Assembly (NCBI GenBank): GCA_963971405.1
Contig: OZ020490.1
Span: 15,649,464 to 15,713,463 of the forward strand
Reading direction: 5' to 3'
Source: Psococerastis gibbosa
Taxonomy: Eukaryota; Arthropoda; Insecta; Psocodea; Psocidae
DNA length: 64,000 nt
In this document: in pieces, positions 23,801 through 35,499 of the stretch
How positions within the stretch are numbered: the stretch's first letter is position 1
Layout of the letters: each line of letters starts with the position of its first letter
Notes under the pieces: generated by a model
The model's database searches: none
What the model saw: only the letters and a program-made list of their open reading frames with translations
What the model was told of the DNA's origin: nothing
Position numbers and translations under genes: made by a program

Positions 23801-25361
23801 GTAGGTTATTTCCATTGTTTTCTGCTGTATAGTACTTTAGGTAAAATTCTATAGGGAAAAAAGAATACTTTACTGCCACTAATTTCGAATTCTAATGAAT
23901 CCAGGAGACAAGTGCCACGTCAACTTTTGATCCATCAAATCTCTTAGAGTAGCACTTGTACCGAGGGAAAATTTTGGGGCAGATACTTGCCTTAAAATGC
24001 AACTTAGTATTTTACGCTCGAAACATAAGGCCATATGACTTTTTTTTCTTTCTTTAAAAAAGATTATTCGCATGCAAACAATTCAATGAATGTATCCGAA
24101 TAACCTCTTCTGTCGCCTGTGTAACTTCTTTCGAGATTATACTGCTTTAAGCTCGTTACAGTATTTTCGATGTAAACATATAATCTAATCTGGTTAGCGT
24201 CTTTGCACTCACCTGGTATTATGTTTAAAAAAGAAACTGATTTATAGTTTACTCTTATTTCAACCCTATTAGTAAATGTAATATAAAATTAATTCGAAAC
24301 AAACATAAATACCAATAGCTGCCATTTTTAAAAGCAGGAGTTACTATATCTTTTTACTGAGGTGGGCATGTTACACTAGGCATCGGCAACGCATCACGGG
24401 TGCTGTATTAAATGTTTATTTTTTTATTTTTTTAGAAAGTGAAGAACCCCGCAACAGTTGCTGCTAACCTTGGTGCGAGACCTAAGACTGTCACCAGCAA
24501 TTTGCTTCAAAAATCTGCCGCCACAAAAAGGTATCTAGCGCTAGCCCTACCACAGCAATAACGCTTACCTATGACACGTTGTGTAATATTGTATATATTG
24601 TATTATCGTTGTTAGCCGCTAAGCTACCGTATCTATTGTAGCATATTTTATAATTTGGTACAACTGTCAAGTAGCCTATTGCCAAATCCTATCAGACCTA
24701 CAAGTCTGAAGGGTTACTGGCAACATCAATCATGTGCGCGGTCATTGAGGTCATCATATATGAAGACTACAGGGGAAGAGTGATGAATTTCCAAAAGTCA
24801 CTTTTGCCAACTTAACACTTTTCTACCGTATGGTTTCCTGAGGAATCCGATCGTGCATTTAGAATTGGCAAAAATAATGAAAATTAAAGGTTAAAATTCA
24901 TTTTTCTCGAAACTTACTCTTATGGACATTCATCATTCTTCCCCTGTGGGGTTCATATCGGATGCACAATGGTTTCAGTCACGTACCGGATATGAAGAGA
25001 TGTTTTTCCTCAAGCAATGGCCAATAGCAATACTTTGGGATAGGGCAATGATATGCATCGTTTAGCAATAACTTGCCAGGAATAGTCGTAGACCCTCGCT
25101 AACTTGTAAAACATAAGACATAACATAACAATAAGATTGAACTTTTTTACTTTTAGAGGAAACGTTGTGTTCAACGGCATGGGAGGTTCAGGCAACATGA
25201 CCTTGGGTTCGCCAACCCCTCGTGAAGAATTCATGGCCATTCGTGCAAAACGAGTGAAACCCGATTCCAAGTCAACTTCTTTTTCTTTAGCGCCCAAAAC
25301 GTCAAGTCGGAGCAATCCAGCAACTCCAGGCAGCAAACGTAATCCGCTGTTTCTCGAATAG
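20878..25361 (+). CDS. TRAIP: E3 ubiquitin ligase TRAIP / nopo family, six exons
   Basis: Exons: 20878-21353, 22631-22874, 23275-23355, 23741-23800, 24436-24530 and 25157-25361. All splice sites are GT-AG with matching phases, giving 386 residues (fly nopo and human TRAIP are somewhat longer). The RING-H2 domain is at the extreme N terminus with all eight ligands: C4, C7, C22, H24, H27, C30, C41 and C44. The spacing and N-terminal position are those of TRAIP. A long coiled coil follows (about residues 75-158 and 180-240), then a Ser/Pro/Arg-rich tail with FNGMGGSGN and GSPTPREEF. TRAIP ligases act in the nucleus on stalled replication forks and, for nopo, in early embryonic division. The start chosen is the Met directly before the first cysteine. 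Intron 1 carries a retrotransposon scrap and a MITE; no coding damage was seen. Confidence 0.9.
21541..21780 (-). pseudogene. Non-LTR retrotransposon C-terminal fragment
   Basis: The minus frame reads LGHVELMPENRATRAAL, then RRPVRRPRMRWLDDVEVDL and DDWRRRAQ, the classic tail downstream of the reverse transcriptase in RTE/Jockey-type elements. It lies in TRAIP intron 1, antisense to the gene. A shorter copy is at 46655-46775 (-). Confidence 0.75.
21949..22040. mobile_element. Palindromic MITE, 92 bp, GTGGTAGCAGAC group
   Basis: GGCGGGGATTCCACCAACG at the left and CGTTGGTGGAATCCCCGCC at the right, with TAA on both sides. The left arm has lost part of its length. Located in TRAIP intron 1. Its right arm matches that of 34765-34903. 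Confidence 0.8.
23212..23250. repeat. Solo end of a foldback element next to TRAIP exon 3
   Basis: AGTGTACAGCCCGTAGGAAA and TTGGCAGCCC match the ends of the foldbacks at 55217-55586 and 62908-63300. It stops 24 bp before TRAIP exon 3, so the acceptor polypyrimidine region may be element-derived. Confidence 0.65.
24062..24127 (-). repeat. SINE-like S2 fragment
   Basis: Contains CAATTCAATGAATGTATCCG and ACCTCTTCTGTCGCC, the tail end of S2, in TRAIP intron 4. Confidence 0.55.
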
Positions 25362-25396
25362 ACTACAGTGTCAACAAACAGACATTGTCCGTGTTT

Positions 25397-25510
25397 AAAG
25401 CTGGCCATTCACGAGGGCTCCAAATGGACTCGCGCTAACGCCAAATGGAACAGGACGCGCCATTTGGCTTGGCGCGAGTCCGTTTGGAGCCCTCGTGAAT
25501 GGCCAGCTTT
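25397..25510. mobile_element. Perfect-ended hairpin MITE in the TRAIP 3' flank
   Basis: AAAGCTGGCCATTCACGAGG at the left pairs base for base with the right end, extending through GGCTCCAAATGGACTCGCG with few mismatches. TA flanks both sides if the terminal A/T is excluded. It starts 36 bp after the TRAIP stop codon and is likely transcribed in the 3' UTR, where it would form a long stem. Confidence 0.8.
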
Positions 25511-27136
25511 AGCTGCCTTTAGTTGGGTTGGTCTACACGTGCGTTAATTTCCCCGTAAAGTACTGTAACAGTGACTCGTAACATGATGGATCAACTTGAC
25601 CACGAACTTAGTTAAGAGTGGACTCAGATAATTAGGGACGAAAACCGGCTTGTGAAGCATAGAACAAGTGCCCGCCAAATTTTGGGAACCTGACATCGTC
25701 TAGTTCAACAAAAATATTATCAGTACAACGTAATGAGGAGCACTGCTGCTGCTATTAAAAGCAAGTAACAAGCTATATTTTGTCTGAATTAAAACAAGTC
25801 TTACCTGATCTCAAGGACCGGTTTCTGCAATTACCAAATCTAGCGTTTACCGCCAGTTTGTCACAAAAAATATACCAGCGGTTGTGTTCAAATATTTAAC
25901 CGGATCCTAACCATGCATTCACAATATCTGTACATCTGAACTAAAGAACTTTAGCAAATTTTGCTTGTTGGTATTTTGAAACTGCAATTATTTTTAAATG
26001 GAGCAATGTCCGCAACAGAGCCTAGTAAAATAACAAACATGGTGGCCGAAGTTGGGCTGGCGCCTGTGCAATGTTCTAACCATAGCCCTTTCTGAGACCA
26101 GTGGTAATCAACGCGTTCCGTTGTAAGAAATTTTTTTTTTAAATGTTATAGCCATTGCCTATGAATGTTTTTTAGCTTCTATAGACTTTTTTTAAATGAA
26201 TATTTTTATTAATGCAGGTAGGTCCACCTATACTATATTATTCTTTAGTAATTAATTCATAATTTTAAATACCTACTGCTGCTGCTACTAAGGTTTTAAA
26301 ATTTTGACAAAATTGTTAATGTAATATTGTAATTGTTAATGGCGAAGAATGTTGTTTTGATATTATTGTTGACAGTGAAATTGCTACAAATATATTAGAG
26401 CCATAAACATACGGGTATTTTCAAGCAGCTTTGTTCCCCTGAGTGAACATGCGCCAAAAGGCTAAGGCGAGAAATACATTATAAATATGAGTTTATAAAG
26501 TTTTATATTGTTGTGTCCATTCATCGTATTTCCCTACACACATAAATGCGAAACAACTTATTTCATAATATTAATGTTTTAAGCATCCACCTATTTTACA
26601 TTTACATTAGATTTCTCACTTCTAGTTGATAAAATTGAAATGAAAACATAAATTAAAGTTGACTTAAGCACGATCATAGTTTTTACTACTATAACCTGGA
26701 ATTTGAAACCATAATATCTTTCTGATTTTGCCTTTTGCGCATGTCTATTCAGGGGAACCTTAGTATCGAGTAATCGATGTACTATTTAGTATTCTATTTC
26801 TATTTACTAGTATATTCATAAGTTAAACCTAGCATTTACAGTGCGTATTATAAACAAATGGGTAACGAATGCCCCATAAGAGATTAATGATGCGCGATGT
26901 CTACCCTTTTTGAATTGTCTTTGGAAAATACGCGTATATTTAAAGCCATAGAATAGATAGATGAAAAATGTTTACAATAAAAAGATTTAACTTCCAGCAA
27001 CTGTGTTTGATTATCCAAGTAGTGATACTGGTTGCTCTATGTTCAACCGACAGTGGCAGACTAAACTGATCAAATTTTGTAAACAAACATGCCAGATTTT
27101 TAAATTTTAAAAATAAAAAATAAATCGTGACTTGTT
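25511..27136. other. Intergenic, no gene seen
   Basis: AT-rich spacer between TRAIP and the next SINE. An AATAAA near 26976 is too remote to assign. Confidence 0.55.
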
Positions 27137-27290
27137 GTTGTTCTATTAGTAACCCAACCTAGCGGAGCTAGGACCATAAAGCCCTCTCTTACACTTAACT
27201 AGGGTGACCCGGGACCGCCTGCTTTACATGCCCTCCGAAGCATGGCCAGAAAATGTAGCCAGTGTGAGACTCGAACCAACAATTATCAGG
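27137..27290 (-). repeat. tRNA-derived SINE, family S1, truncated
   Basis: From CTATTAGTAACCCAACCTAG to GACTCGAACCAACAA; the box A half is lost. Confidence 0.7.
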
Positions 27291-28256
27291 GTACAAAATC
27301 AATATTTGCTGGAAATATCGTAGTCACCAAAAATATCTATTAAATTATCAGAAATGCTCCTCTACTTTTCGATACAAAAAGTGCCTAGAGGCCAAACGGT
27401 GGAAGGGACAAACATTCATTTTCGAAATTATTGACGCTGAAGTTTAAAACTCAATTGACAATGTACAGATATGCCCATTTTTCATGTATTCTATAGCTTT
27501 GTCATAATGACTGATAGAGATGTTGCTGTTCGCTTCTAAGATAAACAACAGCATTTGTAGCAGCTTACTGCACTTAACTCCAAATAGCAAAAAAATGTCA
27601 CTTGCACCTCTAAGTGCTTCACATGACATGTAGCCTGCACTAGCACAACACCAATTGGTCCCAGTTCTTGAACTCCTTCCTCGGGAATACCTCACCATTA
27701 TTTTTTTTGTACAAATCAAATTCAATAATTTTATTGTAAGAATGAAAGAAAATTGTCTTTATTTTCTATGTGGCGAATTTCGGACCTTTCGGCCCACTCT
27801 TACAATTAACCCTTATTATGGCCCACCTGTTTTAGAAAAAGGTACACATCATGCATCAAAATACTCAGAAAAATTTCTTCTGTTCATCCTGAAATTTTTG
27901 ACAACTCTGCGACTGATATTGGATTTTTACACTTACAAGGTTTCTCCCCTCCGATTATCTCTTAAGAAGCTTGAAATTAAGCGCAGAGAATTGGCACCCC
28001 AAAATCCGAAACTTAATGTTTTTTTTATTTTTTATTTAATTTACGGTACTAAGTAAGTTATTAGTCTATTATCTATTCGAGTTGTAGCCATCATATATAT
28101 ATCATATTTATTGGGCATTTCTAATTGTTGTGTTATAGTTTTCCCATAAACTTTAATGGGGGAAATTTTAATTCCAAGTAGGCCTAACTTTCATTAAAAG
28201 GTGCAGTAGTAAATAGTTATCTTATAAAATTAGTTGGATGCACTTTGACTTCGTAA
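27291..28256. other. Intergenic; two unexplained ORFs
   Basis: ORFs of 93 codons (27444-27725, -) and 133 codons (27655-28056, +) overlap on opposite strands. Neither shows a domain. CTATTCGA-type palindromes are absent. I make no gene call. Confidence 0.4.
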
Positions 28257-28574
28257 GCCGGCTATTCCACCGACCTCGTTTTGCTTAATGCACGTGCAAT
28301 GACGTGGTAGCAGACATCATTAATAAGTCTCTGCGATATTTTAAGGAGACTATAATGTAGATTATGCATTATGGCGGCATTTCCATCGACCTCATTTTGC
28401 ACCGTGAGCGTAACTGACGTGGTAGCAGACATTTTTAGACAGCCTTTAATGTCTGCTACCACGTCAATGTCACGCTCACGGTGCAAAATGAGGTCGGTGG
28501 CTTGTCGCCTAATGATGTTTGCTACCACGTCATGCACATGCACAATGAAAAACGACTTCGGTGGAATAGCCGCC
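28257..28574. mobile_element. Nested palindromic MITE (outer 28257-28574, inner 28373-28509)
   Basis: Outer ends GCCGGCTATTCCACCGA and TCGGTGGAATAGCCGCC; inner ends GGCGGCATTTCCATCGACC and GGTCGGTGGCTTGTCGCC. Both levels contain GACGTGGTAGCAGACAT in one arm and its complement in the other. About 45 bp of extra sequence (28330-28372) lies left of the inner element only. Confidence 0.8.
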
Positions 28575-29014
28575 TATGCTTCAAATCAGGTCGTAGTAAC
28601 TAGCGAGGAACTTCAATACGGATTAAGTATTAGGAAAATATAGAGGATTAGAGTTTAAGAAGAAGTGCTTCGAACTTCTACAATTTTCTAATCTATTGTA
28701 GTAGGTGATTATTGGCGATCTTTAGCATTACTTGCTGCTATCGACAACAATAGAACAAAATTAATTTTTAAATTAGCCGCGGTATTATTGAAAAGGAGAG
28801 ATACAACTCTATCATTAATCATTATGCAAGGCGGTGAACTGTTTTGTAAACAAATATGGCGCCAATTAATTGTAATTTTGTATTTTTCTTTTCAATTTGC
28901 TTGACACATTGACAGTACAATTATCTTTTATCTAGCTTTTGACGTGCCCTTATGCACTAGTTATCATTCCTCACTGGAAGCTTGTTCGATAACGACTAAT
29001 TACGTACTTGAACA
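28575..29014. promoter_or_regulatory. Likely 5' flank of CPTP
   Basis: Short spacer before the CPTP start codon. No assignable core promoter motif; it presumably holds the promoter and 5' UTR. Confidence 0.3.
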
Positions 29015-32000
29015 ATGGATCGGTCTACATCGCTGGACATGACTTCAAACTCTGAAGATTCACCTAACCCTGATGAAGTGTCGTGTGACTTGGGTAATGT
29101 CTACGAATGTTTAAAAACAGGACTTGTCGGTAGTGACGATGTTGATCTAAGCAAATACCTTACTGCCTACAAAGAACTATATAAGTAAGTTTTATTCACA
29201 TATTTTCTATATATTAATTCTTCGACGAATGACAGAGAGGGCAAGAGCTGGCATTGGATAAAGTACATATAAATTCAATAAATCCGTCCCGTCAGTCTGT
29301 CCCTGAACACCCCTTAAATGAATCTGTTTCACGTAAAGCTTAGAAATTGCAGTTATTCATGTTGTAACAGATAATATAACAGATAATATAACAGATAACT
29401 GAATATTTTGATATAAGTTGGCTGGAAGGACTTCTTGAACATTTATAATTTGGCAGTATTAAAAAAGTTTTCTACTAAGTGCAAGTTTTTGAACTAAGGA
29501 ATTAACATACTTACTAGCCAACGCCCACCCTTGGCATTTCTGCCATCAGGCGCCGCGCTGACCAGTATAGATGTGCCGTGTGTTCATCTCCGGTAAGTCG
29601 ATCGTTTCTTTCATCATCAAGCATCGGGCAGTCCTTGAGGTGGCTGGCGGCCATAGGGGTACTCCCGCACAGGACGCAGTCGGGGGACCTCAATATTCCA
29701 ATTCGGTGGAGGTGGGATGCCAAAAGATCGTGCCCGGTTATTGTTCTGAAGACTGCTACTGAAGTGGGCCGTGGTAGGTTCTTCTTTACGGGTTTGTTTA
29801 ACAGTGTGCTCCATTGTTTTCCACTTGAGGCTAGTCGCAGTCTGTCCTGGTTTGTCCTCCGTACTGATATGTCTATGAGGTTTTTCACAGCCGTGAGGGG
29901 TGTTGCTTTGCTGGGCTGAGGTAGTTTTGTGCCCATCTTTGCCAAGAAGTCCGCCTTTTCATTTCCAAGTATGTCGACGTGACTCGGAATCCACTGCATC
30001 ACCAACTCCCGACCTTGCTCTATGAGTTCAGTAGCTGCCTGCATTTTAATGTGGAAGTACACTCCGTGTAGCTGCTTTTTGTGAGTGCTATGATAGCTGC
30101 TTGTGAGTCAACTAGCAGTACTGCCTTTCTGCAATCTGGGAACTGCAGTAACTTCTGGGCTGTGTTTTCAACGGCGGCTATCTCTCCGTCGAAGTTGCTT
30201 AGTGGGGATCCTACTGCGCTGTAACGCTCGAAGAGGCGGCTGTAGTAACCAGCTCCAGTTCTTCCGTCGCCCGGTATGCATGAGCCATCTGTGTAGATGT
30301 GAAGCCATTCTCTCTCTGGATAGCACCGGTGCACTGTCTCATAAGCTGCTTTTCTAAGATGGTCCGGGAGCGACTGTTTTTTAGTTATATCGTGGTCGTA
30401 TAGTTTCAGGCACTAAGGAATTAAGGTCATACACGATTTAACGATTTTGTTAGGGGTAGCTAAACTAAGCCTTTACCGAAATTATGAATGGTCAGCCTAG
30501 AAAACATAGAGTAGACTTGGGTACCTACTACATATTCTGAACAACCCTTTGGAACATCTTCCTTTTTGTGTGTGAATTCATGGTCACACGAAACCCCCTC
30601 CAGGTCTGAGGAAGACAACTAAGAAACCTGAGGTCCCGAGACACTTTATTGTCCGCTAAATTGGTTTAAAAAAAAGTAGCGTAAGAAAGAAAAGTTTTAG
30701 TATGTACTACTGTTCTTAAAACAGCGGTACATCCTGGGGATCTAAGCTTGCGGAGGTTGAATACGATATTCTCAGAACCTGGGCAACCTGATAGTAGCCC
30801 TCCTAGAAAATGTTTGTATCAAAATACTTATATGGCACCATATAGGCTGCACCTCAGTGCATGCATCAACCAATGTACTTTTCCTTAATAGGCCATCTGT
30901 ATGTATACATATTGTAAGCCTATTTGTTTAAATTCAGTCCCCCGGTAATTGAGAAACATAAAGCCCTTTAATACTAATCAAATGAGCCCTGATTAATGTA
31001 TAATAGATTAGATAATTTACGTAAATACTGTCGATAGCAATCTATCCTTCTAGCTCCCGTTGAGATAAGAGCTTTTGTCCCCAAAGTTGTGTAACAAGGC
31101 CTAATCGTCCAAACCCCACTGTAAAACAGGACATGTAGAGTAGTGGTACAGACTCCAACTTTCACCCGAAAGGTTGTTGGTTCGAGTCCCACACTTGCTA
31201 CATTTTCTGGACATGCTTCGGAGGTCCCGAGTCTTCCTAGCTGAGTGTAAGAGAGGGCTTTATAGCCTTAACTCCGCTTGGTTGGCTTAGTAATAGAACA
31301 AAAAAAGTCAATATTTAGTTATTTAAATAAAGTGTCACCTCTGTATGTAAATGTATAGATTGGCAACACAATGTAGCATGTAGCTGCGTAGTTGAGGTTA
31401 CTTGGTTGATAAATGATTGGGATATATTGTAACTTATTGTCCAAAGGCAATACCAGCCCTAATAAAAAATTACATTTAGGCTCTTCTATTGGGAAGCCTG
31501 AGTTCAAATAAGCTCTTCTTAGTTGTAAAATGCCTATAGTGCTCCTATACTTTATCCCTTCGTCTTGAGTCACACATCAATTTTGCTCTGTTAAAATATA
31601 ATTATTAAGAGCTAATTGAGCACCCACGCAACGAGTTTTTGTACAAAGACTAATTTAACAGGAAATAATCAGTGTAGACCTATATAAAAAGTTTGATAGG
31701 TGTCAGAAGAAATATTTCTTTACATTTTGATACTAGTTACATGATATATGGCCGCCAACACTATTCAAAATTGATTTGAACAAAAAACTATTGGTAAGGC
31801 GTCCGGATGTAAAAGGAATTGGAAAACTGTGGCCAATCTGTGTTAGTTACGGCCCCTACAGTTTACAAGTATAGAGAAGTACAATATTTCCTCGAATACC
31901 TATTATTATAATTTTTAAAGCTCTACCATGATGTCCATGAAACTATACATATTTCTTGTTAAATTTGACTTACAAAAAACGGGAAGCGAGGGTGTCTCAT

Positions 32001-34188
32001 TTGCTATAAGTCCTAATATTTATAATAGACGGCCAAGTTATACTTGGTTAATTTTTTTAATGATGCCTACCTAATTGCTTCTTCTACAAGTTATAGCCAG
32101 CTGGCTGGTTGGCAGCAAAATGTGGCATCGATGCCTCCACTCCCCTCGATCCTGGCACGCCCTCTTCAGCTCTACGTACGTACTGGCCCCTACATCCTCC
32201 ATCACTTACTGTATGTGTGTGTTATTATTCGTTTATTATTACTTTATTATTATTTCAGTTTTTTTGTACTGCTGGGAGGAGCTTTTGGATTTATCGCCTC
32301 TGATGTTAAAAATAAAATTGAAACATTAGAGAAATACCGTTCAAATGAAGAGGATGGAAACAACTATACTACTGTTAAAACAATGATGAATTATGAAAGT
32401 GAGAACAACTTATTAGAAAAGCCAAAGTTTGTATCTGGATCTAGAACGCTACTGCGACTTCACAGAGGACTTGGTAGGTACTTTATTGAATTCGGATGAT
32501 GGCAAGCAATATTAGCTTACTACTTCGCCCAAAAGGCTTGGCTTGCCACTTTTAAATGTTTAACTAACTTATAAATTTTGTACTCTTCGTGGCCTCTTTG
32601 AAATCCAAATATGTTAGTTGGAACTATCTCCAACGGCAAAGATTAAAAATAAAATAACTTGTCAAGTATTACTAAAAGTATGGTTAAAGCGACCGGTTTT
32701 GGACGAAATGGACTCCCCCCCCCCCCCCCGGAAATAAATTCTGGCCACGGCCCTGCGTCAGGCTACAGACATGCAAAAAATCAAAAAATACTTCATAAAT
32801 TAACAAGTAAAAACAATGCTTGGGGTATTTATGCTGGTGGCATTGGAAAATTGACACAAGCTCCACAGCGGTGATCTGCTCATAAAAGTCACACCATTTA
32901 ATTTTTTTTTTTTTCCTGAATTCATAGCTTTGCAGAAGGGCTGACCCGTTCTGAAGGATGTACATAGTTCTTTCTTCCTCTTTGTAGTAAGCAAATGCTA
33001 CAGATCTTCATTCTAAAATAGTTTTGATTTGACATAATTTTCAGAATTTGTGCAACAATTTCTTGGAGAGGTTTACAAACTTGAAGCTTCAACGAAAGTG
33101 GGAGCAGTGTGCAGAGAGTCCTACGATAAAACATTAGCTAACTTTCATTCATGGATGATTCGAAAAACGGCAGGTGTGGCTATGCGGTTATTGCCTACCA
33201 AAGAAGACCTTTTAAAGAAGGTATGTTTTAGGCATGGTACACTCGGACGATTTGTTGTAGGAACAAATGGGCTGATGATTAGGTTGGTGCAAGAAAACAG
33301 TCAAATTCTGAACGCACTTCCGAAGGTTTTTGACATTGAACCGCGTTCTGGGCGTATCGAGAGGAAAACCGTGCACCGATGATGTGCGGTCGCCTTCAGG
33401 CGGGGTTTCCACATACGTCAATGGTCAATGAGAAATGTGAAATTGACGTTTTAGCAGACATTAAAGACATACTAAAAATTCTGCTACCACGTCAAAACCA
33501 TATTTCTCATTGACGATTGACGTATGTGGAAACCCCGCCTTACGCCAGAATCAGAAATCTTTTGAATTTCTCAGCGACTCAAAGGTCTGCGTCTCGGCTG
33601 TGTGTACTGGGCATCATATCTATCTTTTTGCTCTAGGGCTTGTAATAGGTGATGATTGCGTATAGTTTCGTATAGGAAAATCCAACACGGGGAAAACGTC
33701 AAAGGAGATGGCAAAGGTGGTCGAAGGAAATGTGAATGAGTTTGTCGGGTTAAAAAAATCAAATGCAGCAAATGTACAACAAATGTACAATCCAGCGGGC
33801 AGGGCTGACAGAATAGTAAGTTCTGCGAATTTGACTTGGCAGTCTTAATAGCTTCATTATGACTGTAATTAGCTATTGGCGAGAACCGCCGAGCTTAATC
33901 TCTTAATCACAACTTTTTGCCGTATCATTGTTTAAGTTGCTGATGTCCATCTTACCCGCCTGGTGTTAACAAGTAAACGAAAATGAACTAGTTACTAGAA
34001 TAACTGAAAGGAATGGTCACCCATATATTTATACAATAATATTTTTTTTTTTCAAGATTACCAAAAATGACACTTCGAAAATTAACGATGTGATCGCTAT
34101 CATGCCTGAGATGCTAATAATGATGAAAACGACGTATGACCGAGTCGATTCGTTGTATACCGTCAACAAGCTGCATAACCTGAGTTAG
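29015..34188 (+). CDS. CPTP: Ceramide-1-phosphate transfer protein, GLTP fold, four exons
   Basis: Exons 29015-29184, 32259-32473, 33045-33220 and 34057-34188; GT-AG introns with matching phases (2, 1, 0). The product is 230 residues, against about 214 in mammals, with a Ser/Asp-rich N-terminal extension. The protein carries ceramide-1-phosphate between membranes in the cytosol. The lipid headgroup residues of the CPTP subfamily are all present: D72 and K76 in ASDVKNK, R119 and R123 in SRTLLRLHR, and H163 in FHSWMIRK. The arginine pair, in place of the Trp/Asn pattern of glycolipid binders, marks a phosphate-binding CPTP rather than a GLTP. Intron 1 (3.1 kb) contains an antisense retrotransposon fragment and a SINE; intron 3 holds a MITE. 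The gene looks intact. Confidence 0.92.
29506..30411 (-). pseudogene. 5'-truncated non-LTR retrotransposon with RNase H, 13-bp target duplication
   Basis: The insertion is bounded by a perfect 13-bp repeat ACTAAGGAATTAA (29493-29505 and 30412-30424). On the minus strand it begins just before RNase H: YTDGSCIPGDGRTGAG, DGEIAAVE and LVDSQAA in one frame (30334-30020), then WIPSHVDILGNEKAD and a C-terminal CVLCG-HLKDCP finger in another (30062-29514). A frameshift near 30040-30060 splits the domain. There is no poly-A tail at the 3' end. The R1/LOA-like side of the RNase H-bearing clades is likely. It is antisense to CPTP, inside its first intron. Confidence 0.85.
31126..31315 (+). repeat. tRNA-derived SINE, family S1
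   Basis: TAGTGGTACAGACTCC (box A) and GGTTCGAGTCCCAC (box B) are the best-kept boxes in the window. Ends with a run of A and ATTTAGTTATTTAAATAAAG. In CPTP intron 1, sense orientation. Confidence 0.8.
33399..33539. mobile_element. Palindromic MITE, GTGGTAGCAGAC group, in CPTP intron 3
   Basis: GGCGGGGTTTCCACATACG and CGTATGTGGAAACCCCGCC; the core is GCAGACATTAAAGACATAC on one side and GCTACCACGTC on the other. Flanks TCA and TTA. Confidence 0.85.
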
Positions 34189-34439
34189 CCTGCCAGTATT
34201 AATATCTGTACTAATAAGCTTCTTGCCCATTTTATAAAATTCTATTTTGTGAAACCTCCATCCATGGTTTCCCTTATAAAATAAGCATGGATGTTTAGTG
34301 GTTCAAGTGTATAGATGACACAGTAAATCCATCTAACCTGGCAATTATCCGCCTATAAAAGAGCTTAAGGAAGCTCGCTTTTGGATATATTGGACATAAG
34401 TGCATATCCAAAAATAGAGAATTAAGAAAGGGCACTGTG

Positions 34440-34580
34440 GTACTCAAACCCTCGATCTATGAGATAACACGATGCCTAGGAAAGATAGGTCGTGGTTTCG
34501 AGTCCAGTTCTATCTTGGTTCTCTATTTTCAGAGACACTGAGGTACCTCTTCAACCTAAGTCAATTTAATGTTAAAAATT
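34440..34580 (+). repeat. SINE-like, family S3
   Basis: GGTTTCGAGTCCAG resembles box B; the body ends GAGGTACCTCTTCAACCTAA. It lies 250 bp after the CPTP stop codon. Confidence 0.5.
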
Positions 34581-34764
34581 GATAGAGCGCTAAGCTATTA
34601 TGTGTAGCACAGTATTATTTATGCTGCGTTGTTTGTTTGTTGTTAACTTCAAAGAAAAGAAGTAAAAACGTTTGTTTTGAACTTAGCCCTGGTCGTGGCA
34701 TTAGAAGTTAATTTCCAAGATGGATGCCAACCTTAGAAATCGAAAAATTTGAACGACGCACTTA

Positions 34765-34903
34765 GGCGGGGTTTCCACCAACGTCAATAGTGATATTAAA
34801 TGTTTTTTGACGTGGTAGCAGACAGTTTTAGACTGTCTACAAATGTCTGCTACCACGTCAAAAAACATTTAATATCACTATTGACGTTGGTGGAATCCCC
34901 GCC
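34765..34903. mobile_element. Palindromic MITE, nearly perfect arms, TTA duplication
   Basis: Arms of about 60 bp match almost throughout: GGCGGGGTTTCCACCAACG to TGACGTGGTAGCAGACA and back. TTA on both sides (34762-34764 and 34904-34906), a TWA 3-bp duplication as made by PIF/Harbinger transposases. Confidence 0.88.
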
Positions 34904-35189
34904 TTAAAAGTTATTTTAAGAAAACCCGCACAATATCCCTTCATCGATCTGTGCACCAACCCTTTTTTTTTGACCGTTTTATCGTCGTTGCCAGCATTTG
35001 TAACCTTGCAAAGGCTCTGTTGCTATGTTTATTTTACGGACTAAAAACCACAGACAATACTAACGGTATTGACAACATTTTTGATATTACACCAATGTAA
35101 TAGCTATTATTAGTAGGTGAGTGGAGTGCCTTCTTGCGATTGTTCATCATAAGTACTAGTCCATTAAGTACTGTAGATGTAGCCTCTGA

Positions 35190-35491
35190 CTAGGGTTGCC
35201 AGGTGTCCGGTTTTTCACCGGAGAGTCCGATATTTCGCAACTCTGTCCGGTAAAAAAAAAATGTTTGCCCGGACCCTTGTCCGGTTTTATCGCTCGAGTG
35301 CAATTTTTTTTTTCTAGAGGATAGAACGAAATAATTTTAAAAATCTGATACTAGCTACTTTGATATAAAGCTCCTCAACATTCACTGAATAGAATAGATA
35401 CAATGACATTTTTTAGAAATATTTACACTAGATAGAATGGCCCATTGACTCCCCGTCCGGTTTTTATGTTTTGTAAATCTGGCAACCCTAA
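35190..35491. mobile_element. hAT-like MITE, AGGGTTGCCAG ends
   Basis: TAGGGTTGCCAG at the left and CTGGCAACCCTA at the right; flanking octamers GCCTCTGA and GCCTCTCA match at 7 of 8. TGTCCGG motifs repeat inside. Non-coding. Confidence 0.75.
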
Positions 35492-35499
35492 GCCTCTCA

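Noticed and set aside
27655..28056. 133-codon ORF
   Set aside because: No recognisable family, Phe/Leu-rich composition and an opposite-strand overlap; insufficient to call a gene.
29571..29919. Plus-strand ORFs in CPTP intron 1
   Set aside because: Shadows of the minus-strand RNase H fragment.
31135..31195. A genuine tRNA gene
   Set aside because: Boxes A and B are present but the acceptor stem cannot form and the same body and tail recur in other copies, so it is a SINE.
32044..32258. N-terminal part of the 151-codon ORF over CPTP exon 2
   Set aside because: It lies before the acceptor at 32258 and does not resemble any GLTP protein; the true upstream exon is 29015-29184.
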